Shown here one piece after another: positions 34,344-47,384 of a stretch of 64,000 nucleotides of DNA. Both the position numbers and the translations under genes were made by a program. Within the stretch, counting starts at the first letter, position 1, and each line of letters starts with the position of its first letter. The stretch lies in the NCBI GenBank assembly GCA_033060915.1, contig CM065397.1:19327001-19391000 (forward strand), read 5' to 3'. The notes under the pieces were generated by a model. The model did not search any database. It was not told where the DNA came from and saw only the letters and a list, made by a program, of their open reading frames with translations. The DNA comes from Euryodendron excelsum. Lineage: Eukaryota > Streptophyta > Magnoliopsida > Ericales > Pentaphylacaceae.

Positions 34344-35421
34344 AAGTGATGCTCTTTGCCGGGTGATAATGGGGTCCTTAGGTGGATGTTGACCCTTCTT
34401 GGGAGCAATGTTGACTCAGTGTAAGGTGATCTCTGTAAATGAAAAAGAAAGAAAGAGAAAAACAAGGACACACATTGCAAGTCAATTCCTGGTTTTTAGA
34501 GAGCTCTATGTAATGCATGCCCTAAGGTGTCCCAATTTAAGAGGGAGACTAGATGTATTGGCCCACTTTCGGAGATAGGGGTTTTGCCCCTGTATGCAAA
34601 TACTTTACCGTCAGATGGGGATCTTCTTTCATTTGTACGTTCAAAGGAAGGGATATATAGAACTTTGAATTTGGAATACAAGAGGAATTAAAATACACTT
34701 TTCCTTGGACCTCCACCTATCTACTTCTACACATGAAATCCTAAACTACTCTTGAGTTTTTAGATTCGCCTTCTTTGGACTTGATGTCGAGGAGGTCACC
34801 GAGAGACCTTGTTGATTGATTCCCCCTTGTCTCCTTGGCAACCCTATCTTCATGAGCATAGAGGGATTGGGGCCCCTCTTATAGGATGACTTGAAATGCA
34901 TGTAACGATTCCTTAGGGTCACTTGGGAACCCTTAGGGTTTTGGTAGGTTTAATGCAATGAAGAGTGAACTTGGTGTCACTCTCTTTGGGTTGATCATAT
35001 GCATGGGAATGCAGTGACTTGAGTTACTCTGGAACTTTTGTCTTGGGATGCCATATTATATGCATGAATATGGATGCAAAGAGCATAAGGAGAAAGAATG
35101 CAATGGTAAATGTGCATGCATGAGCAGTAAGACAAGCATTATAATAGTAAGAATACAATCATTATAGCAACAGGAATAAACAGATATAGAGGAAAGTAAA
35201 AGCAGTTGCCCTTTCCTCTATAGTTTTGGAAAACGGTGTGCGTGTCTTAAATCCGGCAGAGGTTCGGCTATGCATGGTGTCTATATGAGCTTGAGGTTGA
35301 GGGTTTATTAATGCGTCCTAAAAAGGCTTAGTTCTTGGATTTTCAAACCTAGGCCCACTCCCTGAGGTGGTGTCATGATCGATTGGTGATCTGAGCAGAC
35401 GAACCATTAAGAGGCCATAGG
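34344..35421 (-). other. Leader (5' UTR) of I2, PBS-proximal end missing
   Basis: Non-coding stretch homologous to 52243-53350 in I3 (ATGCATGCCCTAAGG, GGGGTTTTGCCCC, TTAGGGTTTTGG, GTGCGTGTCTTAAATCCG blocks). It breaks at 35421, within GAGGCCATAGG, and the remaining ~400 bp up to the PBS are absent. Confidence 0.7.
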
Positions 35422-38126
35422 TGTCGCGCCCAAATTTTTCGCACTCGAGGAATACACACACAAGCGAGAAAAATACTGTATTCTCTCGTTAGAACTCACC
35501 CTCCCAGAAAAATGAGTGCGACTAGGTTTGAATTGAAAATTAATTTGAATAAAGGGGTTTTGAAAAATATTTGGAGTCGTCACCTAACTTGATTAAGGTG
35601 AGTTAGGTCACCTAAAAACTAAGCACAATCTGAAGACTACACTTAGGGTTTTTGAAAACAATTTTGAAAATATCACATCAAGAGAGGGTTTTTAAGAAAA
35701 TAGGTTGTTTGGTACCCTTTGGAAAATATGTAAGCCCTTTATAGAAAAATAACTCCATTTTGGTCTTTGAAAATAGTGATCCTAGGTTCGGAGGTTGGTT
35801 ACGTGTAGGGAAGACGCACTAAGCCATCACCCTGCCCCGCCTTTGCGGTACCTACATGTCTATTTACCCTAGATTCACCTCTGAGAGTCTTCAACTAACA
35901 AATGTCCAATCCTATTCACTTCAGAAAATAATTTTGAAAAGAATGATGCATGATATGCAATTGCAAGAGAGAGAGAGTTGGAAAATAGAGTTGGAAATAG
36001 ATTTGAAAAGACTTGATTTGATTTTAGAAAGAGATTTGAAATTAGAAAGTTTTAAAAATTGGAAATAGAGATTTGAAAACAGATTTTTTGAATTGGAAAC
36101 TTGAAAATAGATTATGGAATTTGGAGGTTGGAAAAAGTTGTGGAATTGAAAATTTGAAAAAGGTTGTGGAAATAGAAGCTTAAAAAAGGTTGTGACCGCA
36201 CCCATGAGGGTGGCCTACGTATCTTTTTTGAGGAATCAAGTCAGTCATAGTTCAGACAAGAGTCCGATAGAAAATAGAAGGTACGATTGGAAGAAGAAAT
36301 TGAATTGGAATTTGGATTGGAAGATTGAGAGATTGAACTTTGATTGGAAGATTTAAAAAGATTTGATTTTGGAAAGCTTGGTTTTAGGAAACCTAGACTT
36401 AAGAAATACTTGAGACTTAGGAAAGATTTGACTTGAGTGTTGGACTTGGAAGATGAGGAAAGATTGGATTTAGGAAAGGTTCAAATTAGGAAAATTTTGT
36501 TTTAGGAAAGTTTCATTTTAGGAAGGATTTTGAATTAGGAAAGTTTCAACTTAGGAAAGTTTTGGATTAAGAAAGTTTTTTAAGAAAGTTTAGGAAATAG
36601 GAAAGGTTTCATTTTAAGAAAATATTGGAATTGGAAAGTTTTGAATTTAGAATGTTTTGAAATAGGAAAGTTTTGAAAGTAAGAAAGTTTTGAGTTTAGA
36701 AAGTTTTAGATTTAGAAAGATTTGAAGTTTAGGGAAGTTTAGAATTTTAGAAGAATTCAAAGTTTGAGTTTTAGAAATTCTTGAAATTAAGAAAGGTTTG
36801 AGTTTAAGAAAGATTTGAAGATTTATATTTGGAAAGTTAATATTTGGAAAGGGATGGAACTTGGAAATATTGAATTATGAAAGGGTTGGTTTAGGAAAGA
36901 TTTGGAAGCTTAAAGTTTAAGGAAAGATTTAAATGTTTAGGTTTATGAGACTTATGGTTTAGGAAGGTAGGAGATTAAGAAGGAGTGGATTAGGAAAGAT
37001 TTAGACTAGGAAGGATTGAGATTCCTATTTTCCTAAAACAAAGGATTGGATTTTTTTTCTAAAAGAGAGGGTTTGATTTTGTTTTCAAAAACAGAGGATT
37101 GTATCAAGTTTCCTAAATGGAAGATTGGATTTGGTTTCCTAAAGGGGAAGATTGGATTTGACATGGATTTGAAAAGGGAAGTTTTAGAAACCCTAGATTT
37201 GTAAGACTATAGTTTTGATGTAAAAAATAAGTTTTGGAAATATATATAAATGTAAAAATGAGATTTTGGAAACCTAGGTTTTGAGGCGAAAATAAGGAAT
37301 TGGAAACTATGTTTTTTTTTTTGTGGAGGAAAATTAGGGTTCCCTAATTGTTGGCTCTAGGGCTTGACTTGGACTCTAAGAAAAGATATTTTGGAAAGTG
37401 AGTTTTTAGAAAGGGAGATTTTTGGAAGGAAATCCTAGAGAGGAGTTTTTAGAAAGTAAATTTTGAAAAGAGAGTTTTTGGAAGGGGATTTTGGAAGGAG
37501 ATTGTTGGAAAGAGTTTTTAGAAAAGAGATTTAGGGAGAGAGTTTTCTAAGAAGGAAACCTAGGGAGTGTTTTTAGGATAGGAATTTTGAAGAGAGCTTT
37601 TTGGAAAAGAGTTTAAATAGAAGTTTTAAAAAATAGATTATTGGAGGGAGTTTTTGAAAACAATTTTGGAAAGGAATTTTGAAAAGGAGATTAGAGAGAG
37701 TTTTCAGAAAGTATGTTGAAAGAGAGGTTTTTAGAAGGAGAGATTTGAAAAGAGAGTTTTTAGAAAGTATATAAAATATCTCACTTTCCTAAAACGATTC
37801 TAACCATAAAAAGGTTAGAACCACTTTAAGATAGTGGTTTTGAAAACAACGGGGATTTGAAAAATATGGACCGTATTGGTCACTTTAAATGTAACACTTT
37901 CCTAAAGCAACCTTAACCATGGAAAGGCTAGAATCACCTTAGGATTATGATTTTGAAAAAGAAGTTTTTTATGGAAGTTTTGAAAACAAGTTTAATGCAA
38001 GCTTTGAAAACGAGTTTGAAAATAAATTTTAAAATAATGCAAGATCATGATATGCACAATGCAAGTTGGGGTCATGAACATACAAGGTTAAGACTTCACC
38101 ACATAATCAAGGGGCCGAGCCCACGT
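35422..38126 (-). mobile_element. LTR-e: truncated minus LTR
   Basis: Begins with the LTR end (TGTCGCGCCCAAATTTTTCGC) and proceeds through the GGTTACGTGTAGGG block, CGTAGGC block (36210-36230), purine-rich tract and CTCACTTTCC block to GGGGCCGAGCCCACGT at 38126. There another LTR end starts. About 2.7 kb is present; the promoter and U3 half are missing. It may be an insertion in the I2 leader (possible ATAGG duplication at 35417-35421) rather than I2's own 5' LTR. Confidence 0.7.
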
Positions 38127-41100
38127 TGTCGCGCCCAGATTTTTCGCACTCGAGGAATACTCATATAAGCAAGAAAAATACTGTACTCTCTCGTTAGAAC
38201 TCACCCTCCTAAAAGAATAAGTGCGACTAGGTTTAAATTAAAAATTGATTTGAATAAAGGGCTTTTGGAAAAATTTTGGAATCGCCACCTAACTTGATTA
38301 AGGTGAGTTAGGTCATCTAAAAACTAAGCATAGTCCGAAGACTACACTTAGGGTTTTTGGAAAAGGTTTTTGAAAATATCTCCTCAAGAGAAGGTTTTTA
38401 AGAAAAACAGGTTGTTTAGTAACCTTTGGAAAACATTTAGCCCTTTTTGAAAAATCACTCCTTTTTGGTCTTTGAAATCAGTGATTCTAGGTTCGGAGGT
38501 TGGTTACGTGTAGGGAAGACGCACTAAGCCATCACCCTACCCCACCCTTTCGGTACCTACATGTCAATCTATCCTAGATCCACCTATGAGAGTCTTTAAC
38601 TAACTATTGTTCAATCCTATCCACTCTGAAAAAGAATGTTTGAAAAGAAGCTAACATGATACATAATATGCAAGTGCAAGAGAAGAGAGTTGATTTAGAA
38701 AATAGATTTGAAAAGAGATTTGAAAAGAAGAATTTGATTTGATTTTAGAAGAGATTTGAAAAGATAGAATTGGAATTGAAAAGTTTTAGAGATTGGAAAT
38801 TGAGATTTGAAAATATATTTTTGAAATTGGAAACTTGAAATAGATATGGAATTAGAGATTGAAGAAGATTGTAGAATTGGAGATTTGGAAAGGTTTTGTG
38901 GAATTGAAAATTTGAAAAATGTGGAGACCGCACCCATGAGGGTTGCCTACGTATCCTTTTGGAGGAATCAGGTCAGTCGTAGTTCGGACAAGAGTCCGAT
39001 TGAAAGGAGATTGATTTGGAAGAAAGAGATTGAATTGGAAATTGGATTGGAAAATTGAGAGATTGAACTTGAAAAATTTTGGATTTCTATTTCCTAAAAC
39101 AAAAGATTAGATTTTGGTTTCTAAAAGGAGGTGATTTGATTTTATTTTCAAAAAGGGAGGATTGGATCTAGTTTCTTAAATGGGGAGATTGGATTTGGCA
39201 TGGAATTAGAAAGTGAAGTTTTAGAAATTCTAGATTTGGAAGTCTATAGTTTTCGTGTAGAAAATCGGTTTTGGAAATTTATGATTTTGATGTAAAAAAG
39301 GGAGATTTTGGAAACCTAGGTTTTGAGGCAAGATTGGAAATCATGTTTCAGGACAGAAAATTAGGGTTTCCTAATCATGGTTCTAGGGTTTAACTTGGAC
39401 TCCAAGAAAAGAGATTTTTGGAAAGTAGAACTTTTGGAAAGAAAGATATTTGGAAGAAGATCTAAAAAAGGAGTTTTTAGAAAGTACGCTTGAAAAGAGT
39501 TTTTCGAAAGGGAATTTTGGAAAGAGTGTTTAGGAAGGAAACTTTTGGAAAGAGTTCTTAGGAAGGAAACTTAGGGAGTGTTTTTAGAAATTGAATTTTG
39601 AAGAGAGCTTTTTTGGAAAGGAGTTTAAAAAGAGTTTTTAGGAAAGTAAGTTTTTGAAGGGAATTTTTAGAAAACAATTTTTAAGAAGCAATTTTGGAAA
39701 GGAGATTGGAGAGAGTTTTTAGAATGTACATTAGGGAAGAGATTTTAGAAAGTAGATGTGAAAAGAGATTTTGGAGACGATTTAAAAAGAGGTTTTGGAA
39801 AGTTAGTTTGAAAAGCAATTCGGAAAGCAATTTGAATATGGACTTTTACAAGTCTCTAACAATATCTTACTTTCCTAAAGTGATTCTAATAATAAGAAGG
39901 TTAGTACCATTCTAAGATTGTGGTTTTGAAAATAACAAGGATTTGAAAATATGGACCATGAAAGTCCCTTTAAACGTAACACTTTTCTAAATCAATCCTA
40001 ACCATGGAAATGCTAGAATCATATTAGGATTGTGATTTTAAAAATAAGTTTTGAAGAAGAAAACTTTAATGCAAGTTTTGAAAACAGTTTTGAAGCAAGT
40101 TTTGAAAACAAGTTTAAAAACGAATTTTGGAGAGATGCATGATCATGATATACATAATGCAAGTTAGGGTCGTGAACATACAAGGTTAAAGGCTTCACCA
40201 CATAATCAAGGGGGCCGATCCATGTGATCTCCTGTTAGACTAAGAGAAAGCCCCCGACACGGTGACTTTCAATAGCCTAATCCTACACATGAATCGGGAA
40301 GTCCCTTATTTTAAGCATGCAAGAAAGAGGGGTAGAAGATGGGGGATTAAAATAAAAGAAAATCCAAGTGGGTTAGGAGAGAGAAGAGAGAGGGGGGAAT
40401 TGCATAAACGTAAATAGGAAGCCTACCTTGTGTCTTCTTTTATTTGCTTTGTTATGCTCGTTTTCTTCACTTCGATCTTTGCTTTGATCTTCAGAAGCTT
40501 CAGAGTTACAGTACTTGAAGTCTTTAATGGAGGCTTTGGAGGCTAATATATGATTGTATAGGGGTGTATATGAGTGTATGGTAGTGTATAAGAACTAGGG
40601 TTTGTGTATGGAGGCTATGGTTTGGAAAACCTAAAGAGAACTAGGGCTTGGAGAGGCTTCGAGCTCTGTCTATCGAAGAGGAGAGTTTTTGAACTGAGTT
40701 TGCGCACCTCTTTCACACTGGAGGAGGCTTTATATTTATAGATAGAAGATTGGTCTGGCGCCTATTGCAGTAGCGCCAGGCAAAATTTCCTTCTAGCACC
40801 ACTAAAAGTGGTGCCAGGCCAAATTTTGGCTTGGCACCACTGCTAGTGGCGCCAACCACTTAGGAAAGTTTTAAGGTCGGCAAGCAACGTATCTTCAGAA
40901 GATTTGGGCACCTATACTAGTGACTACCATGCAATTTTTAGCCTGGTTTTACTAGGAATGGCTCCAGAAGGTTCGAGAATGGTTTAAAGGGCCGGGAATG
41001 ACCTGGAGGGCTAAACAGGGATAGGAACCCTTAGAATAGTGTCTCGGGGGTAATAGACTTGAAAAATGATGACAGGATGTGTTGGAAGGGTTGACCGGGC

Positions 41101-41492
41101 CATTCGAGGCAAAACGGTCAATCGGGCTGAAAAGTTACCGGGATGGACTCAGAATATCCCAAAAAAAAGACTCTAGGTTTGGAAACATTACCTGGAATGG
41201 TCTAGGAGGTTATCGGTTTAATATCCAGAGCCGATGTGGTTGGAAAAGGCGACCGGCCCACTAGTGGCAAAACGGTCATTTACATCAAGTTTGCCGGAAC
41301 TTACTTGGAATGACTTTGAAATGTATCGGAAGGCCAGGAATACTATCAAAAGCATCCCCGGGAGGTTACCGGTTTGATACCTAGAGCCGGTGTGGTTCCC
41401 GGGGCTCTCGGATGCCTAGGGGCAAAATGGTCATTTTGACTGGAAGGTGTTAGAATTGGCCCGAAACCGACTGGAAGGCACCTAATCATGCC
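38127..41492 (-). mobile_element. LTR-f: truncated minus LTR nested in LTR-e
   Basis: Starts with an LTR end (TGTCGCGCCCAGATTTTTCGC) inside LTR-e after CCACGT. It includes the conserved blocks, a shortened purine-rich tract, a TATA box (minus, 40733-40740) with GGCGCC-type palindromes (40760-40855), and U3 up to CACCTAATCATGCC at 41492. There it is joined to leader sequence of another copy; its first ~1 kb is missing. Confidence 0.75.
40733..40740 (-). promoter_or_regulatory. TATA box of LTR-f
   Basis: TATAAATA on the minus strand, in the conserved setting before AAGCCTCCTCCAG. Confidence 0.65.
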
Positions 41493-41874
41493 CAAAACTG
41501 ACGAGCTCACTTTTGGAGATAGGGGGCTTGCCCCTGTATGCACGTACCTTACCATAGATCAGGAACCTACGTTCATTCATACGTTCAATTGTGAAAAGTA
41601 AAATAATACATTGAACTTTGAATTTAGAATATAAGTGGAAACAGTATATACTTTAATGGGGAAAAAGGAAACATTTTTCTTTAAACTTTCACCTATCTAG
41701 TTTTACATACGAAATCCTAAACTACTCTTGAGTCTTCAAATTCGCCTTCTTTAGACTTGATGACGAGGAGGTCGTTGAGAGGCCTTGTTGATTGATTGCC
41801 CCTTGTCTTATTGGCAACCCTATCTCCGCGAGCATAGAGGGATTGGGGCCCCTTTTTATGGAATGAATATGCAT
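41493..41874 (-). mobile_element. Leader fragment of a further element copy (left part)
   Basis: From about 41505 the sequence matches the leader of I2 and I3 (CACTTTTGGAGATAGGGGGC, TGAGTCTTCAAATTCGCC, GGATTGGGGCCCC). It is cut at 41874 by insertion of element I3 and resumes at 63520. A few bases at the LTR-f junction are of unclear origin. Confidence 0.75.
41870..41874. repeat. Left target-site duplication of I3 (TGCAT)
   Basis: TGCAT directly precedes the I3 LTR end. TGCAT also directly follows the other LTR end at 63520-63524. Perfect 5-bp duplication, as Ty3/gypsy integrases make. Confidence 0.85.
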
Positions 41875-44800
41875 TGTCGCGCGCAAATGTTTTGCATTGG
41901 AGGAATACACACACAAGCGGGAAAAATACTGTACTCTCTCGTTAGAATTCATCCTTCTAGACGAATGAGTGCGACTAGGTTTGAATTGAAAATTGATTTG
42001 AATAAAGGGCTTTTGGAAAACATTTAGAGTCGCCACCTAACTTGATTAAGGTGAGTTAGGTCACCTAAAAACTAAGCACAATCCGAAGACTACACTTAGA
42101 ATTTTTGAAAACGATTTTGAAAATACTACCTCAAGAGAGGGTTTTTAAGAAAACAGATTGTTTGGTAACCTTTGAAAAATATTTAAGCCCTTTTTAGGAA
42201 AATAATTCTGTTTTGGTCTTTCAACAACAGGGATCTAAGGTTCAAAGGTTGGTTATGTGTAAGGAAGACGCACTAAGCCATCACCCTAACCCACCTTTAC
42301 GGTACCTACATGTCTATTTACCCTAGATTCACCTATGAGAGTCTTCAACTAACAAATGTCCGATCCTATCCACTTTAGAAAAAGAATATTTAAAAAGACA
42401 TGATGCATGATATGTAAATGCAATAGGAAGAGAGAGTTTAGAAAATAGATTTGGAAAAGAGATTTGAAAGGAACTTGATTTGATTTCAAAAGAGATTTGA
42501 AAAGATAGAATTGATTTTGAAAGAAATTTTTGGAGATTGGAAATAAAGATTTAGAAATAGATTTTTGGAATTGGAAACTTGCAAATAAATTATGGAATTA
42601 GAAACTTAAAAAAGGTTGTAGAATTGGAGATTTGAAAGAAGTTGTGGCCGTACCTATGAGGGTTGCCTACGTATCCCTTTAGAGGAATCCGGTCAGTCGT
42701 AGTTCGGACAAGAGTCCGATAGAAAATAGAAGGTTTGATTGGAAAAAGAAATTGAATAAGAATTTGGATTGGAAGATTGAGAGATTGAACTTTGATTGGA
42801 AGATTAGAGACCGTAGACCTAGGAAGATAGGATTTAGAAAGGACTCGAGATTAAGAAAGACTTGACTCGAATGTTGGACTTGGAAGATTATGAAAGATTG
42901 GATTTAGAAAGGGTTCGAATTAGGAAATGTTCGAATTAGAAAAGTTTCATTTTAAGAAAGATTTCGAATAAGGAAAGTTTAAGATACGAAAGGTTTTGAA
43001 ATTGGAAAGTTTCAACTTAGGAAAGTTTTGGATTAGGGAAATTTTTAAATTAGGAATGTTTTGATTTGGAAAAATTTTGAAATAGGAAAGTTTTGAAATA
43101 AGAAAGATTTGAAAATTGGCAAGTTTGGAATTTAGAAAGTTTAAGATTTGGAAAGGTAAGGAATTAGGAAATGGTTGAATTAAGAAAGATTTAGAAACTT
43201 AAAGTTTAAGGAAAGATTTAAAAGTTTAGGTTTAGGAAACTTATGGTTTAGGAAAGTATGAGATTAGGAAAGAGTAAATTAGGAAAGGTTTAGACTAGGA
43301 AGGATTGAAATTCCTATTTCCTAAAACAAATGATTGGATTTTTTTTCTAAAAGATGTGTTTTTATTTTGTTTTCAAAAATGGAGGATAGGATCTAGTTTC
43401 CTAAATGGGTGATTGGATTTGAAAAGTGAAGTTTTAGAAACCCTAGATTTTGAAGACTATAGTTTTGACGTAGAAAAGAGATTTTGAAAATATATATAGT
43501 TTTGATGTAGAAAACAAGAGGTTTTGGAAACTTAGGTTTTAAGGCAAGATTGAAAATCATGTTTTTGAGAAGAAAAATTAGGGTTTCCTAATAGTTAGTT
43601 CTAGGGCTTGACTTAGGCTCTAAGGAAAGAGATTTTGAAAAGTGAGTTTTTAGAAAGGGAGATTTTTGGAAGGAAATCCTAGAGAGGAGTTTTTAGAAAG
43701 TGAATTTGGAAGAGAGAGTTTTTGGAAAGATTTTTGGAAGGAGATTGTTGGAAAGAGTTTTTAGGAAAGAGATTTAGGGAGCGTTTTTAGAAAGTAAATT
43801 TTGAAGAGAGCTTTTTGGAAAGGAGTTTGAAAAGAAGTTTTGAAAAATAGATTTTTAGAGGGAGTTTTTGAAAACAATTTTGGAAAGGAATTTAAAGAGA
43901 GTTTATGGAAAGCATGTTGGAAAAGAGATTTTTAGGAGGGGATTTTTGCGAAGAAATTTTTTAGAAAGTATATAAAATATCTCACTTTCCTAAAGTGATT
44001 CAAACCATAAGAAGGTTAGAAACACTTTAAGATAGTGGTTTTGAAATCAACAATGGGGGAAGATGCGTAAACTTAAAGAGAAAGCCTACCTTGTGTCTTC
44101 TTTATTTTGCTTTGCTTTGCACGCTTTGCTTTGCTTGTCTTGCTTCGGTCTTCATTTCAGTCTTCAAGAGTTTATCTTCGATCTTCAAAGCTTCGTAGTC
44201 GCAGCAATCCAAGCCTTCGATGGAGGGTTTGAGGCTAGTGTATGAGTATATGAGAGTGTATGAGTGTATAGGAGGCTAGGGTTAGGAAAACCTAAAGGAG
44301 ACTAGGGTTTTGGGAGGCTACGAGCTCTGTATATCGATGAGTAGGGTTTTTAGATTGAGTTTGCGGACCCCTTTCACGCTGGAGGAGGCTCTGTATTTAT
44401 ATAGAGAAGAATGACCTGGCAACTGTTGCAGTTGCACCAAGCCAAAATTCCTTCTGGCACCACTCTAGGCCAATATTTGGCAGTAGTGGCACCACTACTA
44501 GTGGCCCCAGCCACTTAGAAAAGTTTTAAGGTTGGTAAGCAACGTATCTTGAGAAGATTTGGGTGCCCGTACTAGTAACAACCATGCAATATTTAGCTTG
44601 GCTTCACTAGGAGTGGCTCTAAAAGGTTCGGGAAGGATTTAAGGGACTTAGAATGACCTTGAAGGCTGGAAAGGGACAGGAACCCTTAGAATAGAGTCCC
44701 GGAGGTAATGGACTTGAAAAAGGATGTTAAGGTTTGTCAGAAGGGTTGACTAGGCCATTAGGGGCAAAACGGTCAATCGGGCCAGAAAGCTACCGGGACA

Positions 44801-46028
44801 GACTCAGAATGTCCTGGAAGAAGACTCGAGATTTGGAAGCATTATTTAGAATGTTCTCAAGAGGCTACCGGTTTGATACACAAAGCCAGTGTGGTCGGAA
44901 AAGGCGACCGGCCTACTAGGGGCAAAACGGTCATTTCGCACCGGGTTTGCCAAAACTGACTCAGAATCATCTGGATAGATAAAGAAGGGTCAGGAATACT
45001 ATAAAAAAGCATTCTCAGGAGGTTATCGGTTTCATACCTAGAGCCCGTGTGGTCCCCGAGGCGTTCGGACGCTTAAGGGCAAAATAGTCATCTTGACTGA
45101 AAAGTTTCGGAATTGGCCCGAAACTGACTAGAAGGCACCTAATCATGCCGGATTGCCTTTAAGACAATCTTGGAAGGGTGAACTTACCATTCTGAGGACT
45201 TAGGTGTGTTCTTGAGAAACGTGCCGAAAATGTCCCTAGGGGCAGTTTGGTCATTTTTTACCAAAGTGGGCTAGCAGGCACCAGTGTTGACTTGGGTTTT
45301 GAGTGTTTCCGCCACTCTAATGGCGGTCCCGTGATACAGGGGTTTGTTGGTAATTCCCTATATCGACCTGTTTACAAGTATTTCCGCTACTCTTACGGTT
45401 GTGATGTTGGCGAGTACTTCTGTTACTCTGACGGTTTGCAATCATTCCCAAGACTGCCTGATCTCGGGAAGCTGCTAAAGGGACTTAGCGCCTGAGAAGT
45501 CAACTTTCTCGGAAGGCGTGCCGAAATGGACATTTCTGCATTGGCGGGCTAGAAGGCGCCAAAGGTGGACCGTTCTACCATCTAGGGGACTTGAGGTCTC
45601 GTCCCAGTCGACGGGTTTGAAGGGACTTACCGTTCTGAAGAAACTTTCTTCGGAAAACATGCTGGACAGGATAGACTTATCGTCTCGAGAGAAGGATTGG
45701 AATTGGAATTGGAAATGGGACTTACCGTCTTCAGAAAGAAGTGCCTAGTGGAATTGGAAAGGGGACTTACAGTCTTCAAAAAGACATGCCTGATTTGGAA
45801 TAGGAAATGGGACTTACTGTCTTCAGAAAGACGTGCCTGATTCGAATCGGACCGAACAACGCTCACAAGGGCATTTTGGTCATTTTGCCTCTATTTGGGC
45901 ATGGTGGGCCCACGAAGCGATGGATAGACTAGATTAGGACTAGAATTGTAGAATATGTCCATATTGACTTGAGATCAACTCTGGATGGACTGTAGACTGC
46001 CGAGCGGTAAAAAAATGGGATGCTTACA
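41875..46028 (-). mobile_element. 3' LTR of I3
   Basis: Runs from TGTCGCGCGC (41875) to ATGCTTACA (46028). About 430 bp is deleted near 44053 compared with the 5' LTR (segment about 55994-56424). It contains a TATA box (minus, 44394-44401), partly decayed GGCGCC motifs, short U3 repeats (45298-45435) and three ~50-bp U3 units (45700-45840). Confidence 0.85.
44394..44401 (-). promoter_or_regulatory. TATA box of the I3 3' LTR
   Basis: TATAAATA on the minus strand followed by CAGAGCCTCCTCCAGC. Confidence 0.65.
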
Positions 46029-46048
46029 ACTGCCTCTCTTTTTCTGTC
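46029..46048 (-). other. Polypurine tract of I3
   Basis: The minus strand reads AGAAAAAGAGAGGCAGT right before the LTR start TGTAAGCATCCC. Confidence 0.8.
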
Positions 46049-46228
46049 TTTGCTTATCGAAGACAGAAAACGATAAAGTAAGAGTTCCATGGTGACCGTG
46101 AGGCGATCGGAGGGATGGACCTTGAAAATTTTGGAATACGGGGGCTTGGAAATGGATATTGGGCCCAAAAGGCCTTTGAAATCGAGCTTTAGTGGGAAAA
46201 AGGGCGAAGCTGCCTGGAATATGGAATT

Positions 46229-46310
46229 GGCGCCACTAGCAGTGGCGCCTTTGGAAGAAATGGCTTGGAGCCACTGCTAGTGGCGCTAGGCTTAGGATCA
46301 AAACCAGCAA
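46229..46310 (+). promoter_or_regulatory. Candidate promoter of the I3 antisense gene
   Basis: A perfect inverted repeat with 9-base arms GGCGCCACT and AGTGGCGCC and a 3-base loop lies at 46229-46249. A second, decayed one is at about 46267-46287. An A-rich GATCAAAACC follows, where I2 has GATAAAAACC. Placed about 200 bp upstream of the inferred splice donor. Promoter role is inferred. Confidence 0.5.
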
Positions 46311-46490
46311 ACTCTTGGTTCGACGCTGCTGCGGGATTTGAAGAGTTTTTGGGGAATCGAGAGTCTTTGTGTGGAAATCAACTTGGACATTCAAAGAAGC
46401 ACTTCTTGGGGATCACGGTGATTGCTGGAAGTAGACCACGTCGCTGGAAAAGCCGCCGGAAGAGAAGATTTCGCCAGAGAACTCCAAGAT

Positions 46491-47383
46491 GTGAGTTTTC
46501 AATTTTCTGGTGATTTCGACGTGTAGAATTCCGTTTAAGTCGTGTGAACAATGAAAATTGATGTTTTGATATGTTTTGAACATTATGGTGATGTTATTTT
46601 TGCATTTTGATGCTTGTTTGACTGAATTTGAGTGACTTTACGTGATTATGTGAAGATGGTTTTCTGCAAGAATTGGGGGTTTGTTCCTACAAGATTAGGC
46701 ATTGGGTTTTTTAGCTAGATTTTTATGTCGTGTGCCTTAGAAAAATGTGTTTAACAACCGTGTGAAGTTTCGTGATTTTTTGAAAACTTGGTGAATTTTT
46801 GATTTTTTGAAAAATGAAAAAATACTTAGAAAATTAGGAAAATTAAAAAACTTAAGAAATTGATGGAATTTTTAGAGTTTAAAATTTGAAAAAATTAGGG
46901 AAGTTTTTTTTAGAAAACATTTGAAATGATTTTGAGGAATTTTAGGACATTTTTAAAAATCATTGATTTATTGAAAAAATAAAATGTGTGTTTTGAAAAT
47001 TTCGAAGAATTAAAAAGTGTTCGGGTGTTGATGTCATGTGATTGTAACGTTGTGAATTGCACGGTTTGTGTTTTGTGTTGATGTTGTGGGTGTTGTAGGG
47101 ACCAATTTTAAACCAAACTCTCCCGAAATTTTTTTTTTAGAAATTAGAAAGAGTTGGAAAAGGTTTAGAAGTAAAAAAATTTTGAAGGAAAAAGACAGAA
47201 AACCCTTGAGATTTGATTTGAAGTTAAAAAATCAAAAGGTGTAGGAAATTTGTTTTGACTTATCATTTGAAATCTTTTTATTATTTTTTATTGTTTGTTG
47301 TTTATTTTATTTTACTTTATTTTGTTATTATTTATCTGCATGTACGGTATATTAACACCTCTTACCTTGGCTTACCTTTTCAG
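46491..47383 (+). other. Inferred 5' UTR intron of the I3 antisense gene
   Basis: GTGAGT donor at 46491 after GAACTCCAAGAT and CCTTTTCAG acceptor ending at 47383, one base before the ATG codon. Length 893 bp. One copy of the ~48-bp intron repeat remains near 47234. The preceding ~180-bp stretch may be the 5' UTR exon. Confidence 0.5.
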
Positions 47384-47384
47384 G

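Larger units (their letters stand above)
26770..35421 (-). mobile_element. I2: internal region with gag pseudogene and antisense gene
   Basis: On the minus strand it runs leader (34344-35421), gag (34343-32360), spacer (about 30440-32350), antisense gene (plus strand) and polypurine tract. Protease, RT, RNase H and integrase are absent between gag and the spacer, so it is a gag-only type. The leader stops at 35421 directly against an LTR end (TGTCGCGC) without the PBS, so the true 5' LTR junction is lost or split by LTR-e. The spacer holds ~210-bp repeats (31020-31330) and ~220-bp units (31680-32060); I see no further gene in it. Confidence 0.8.
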
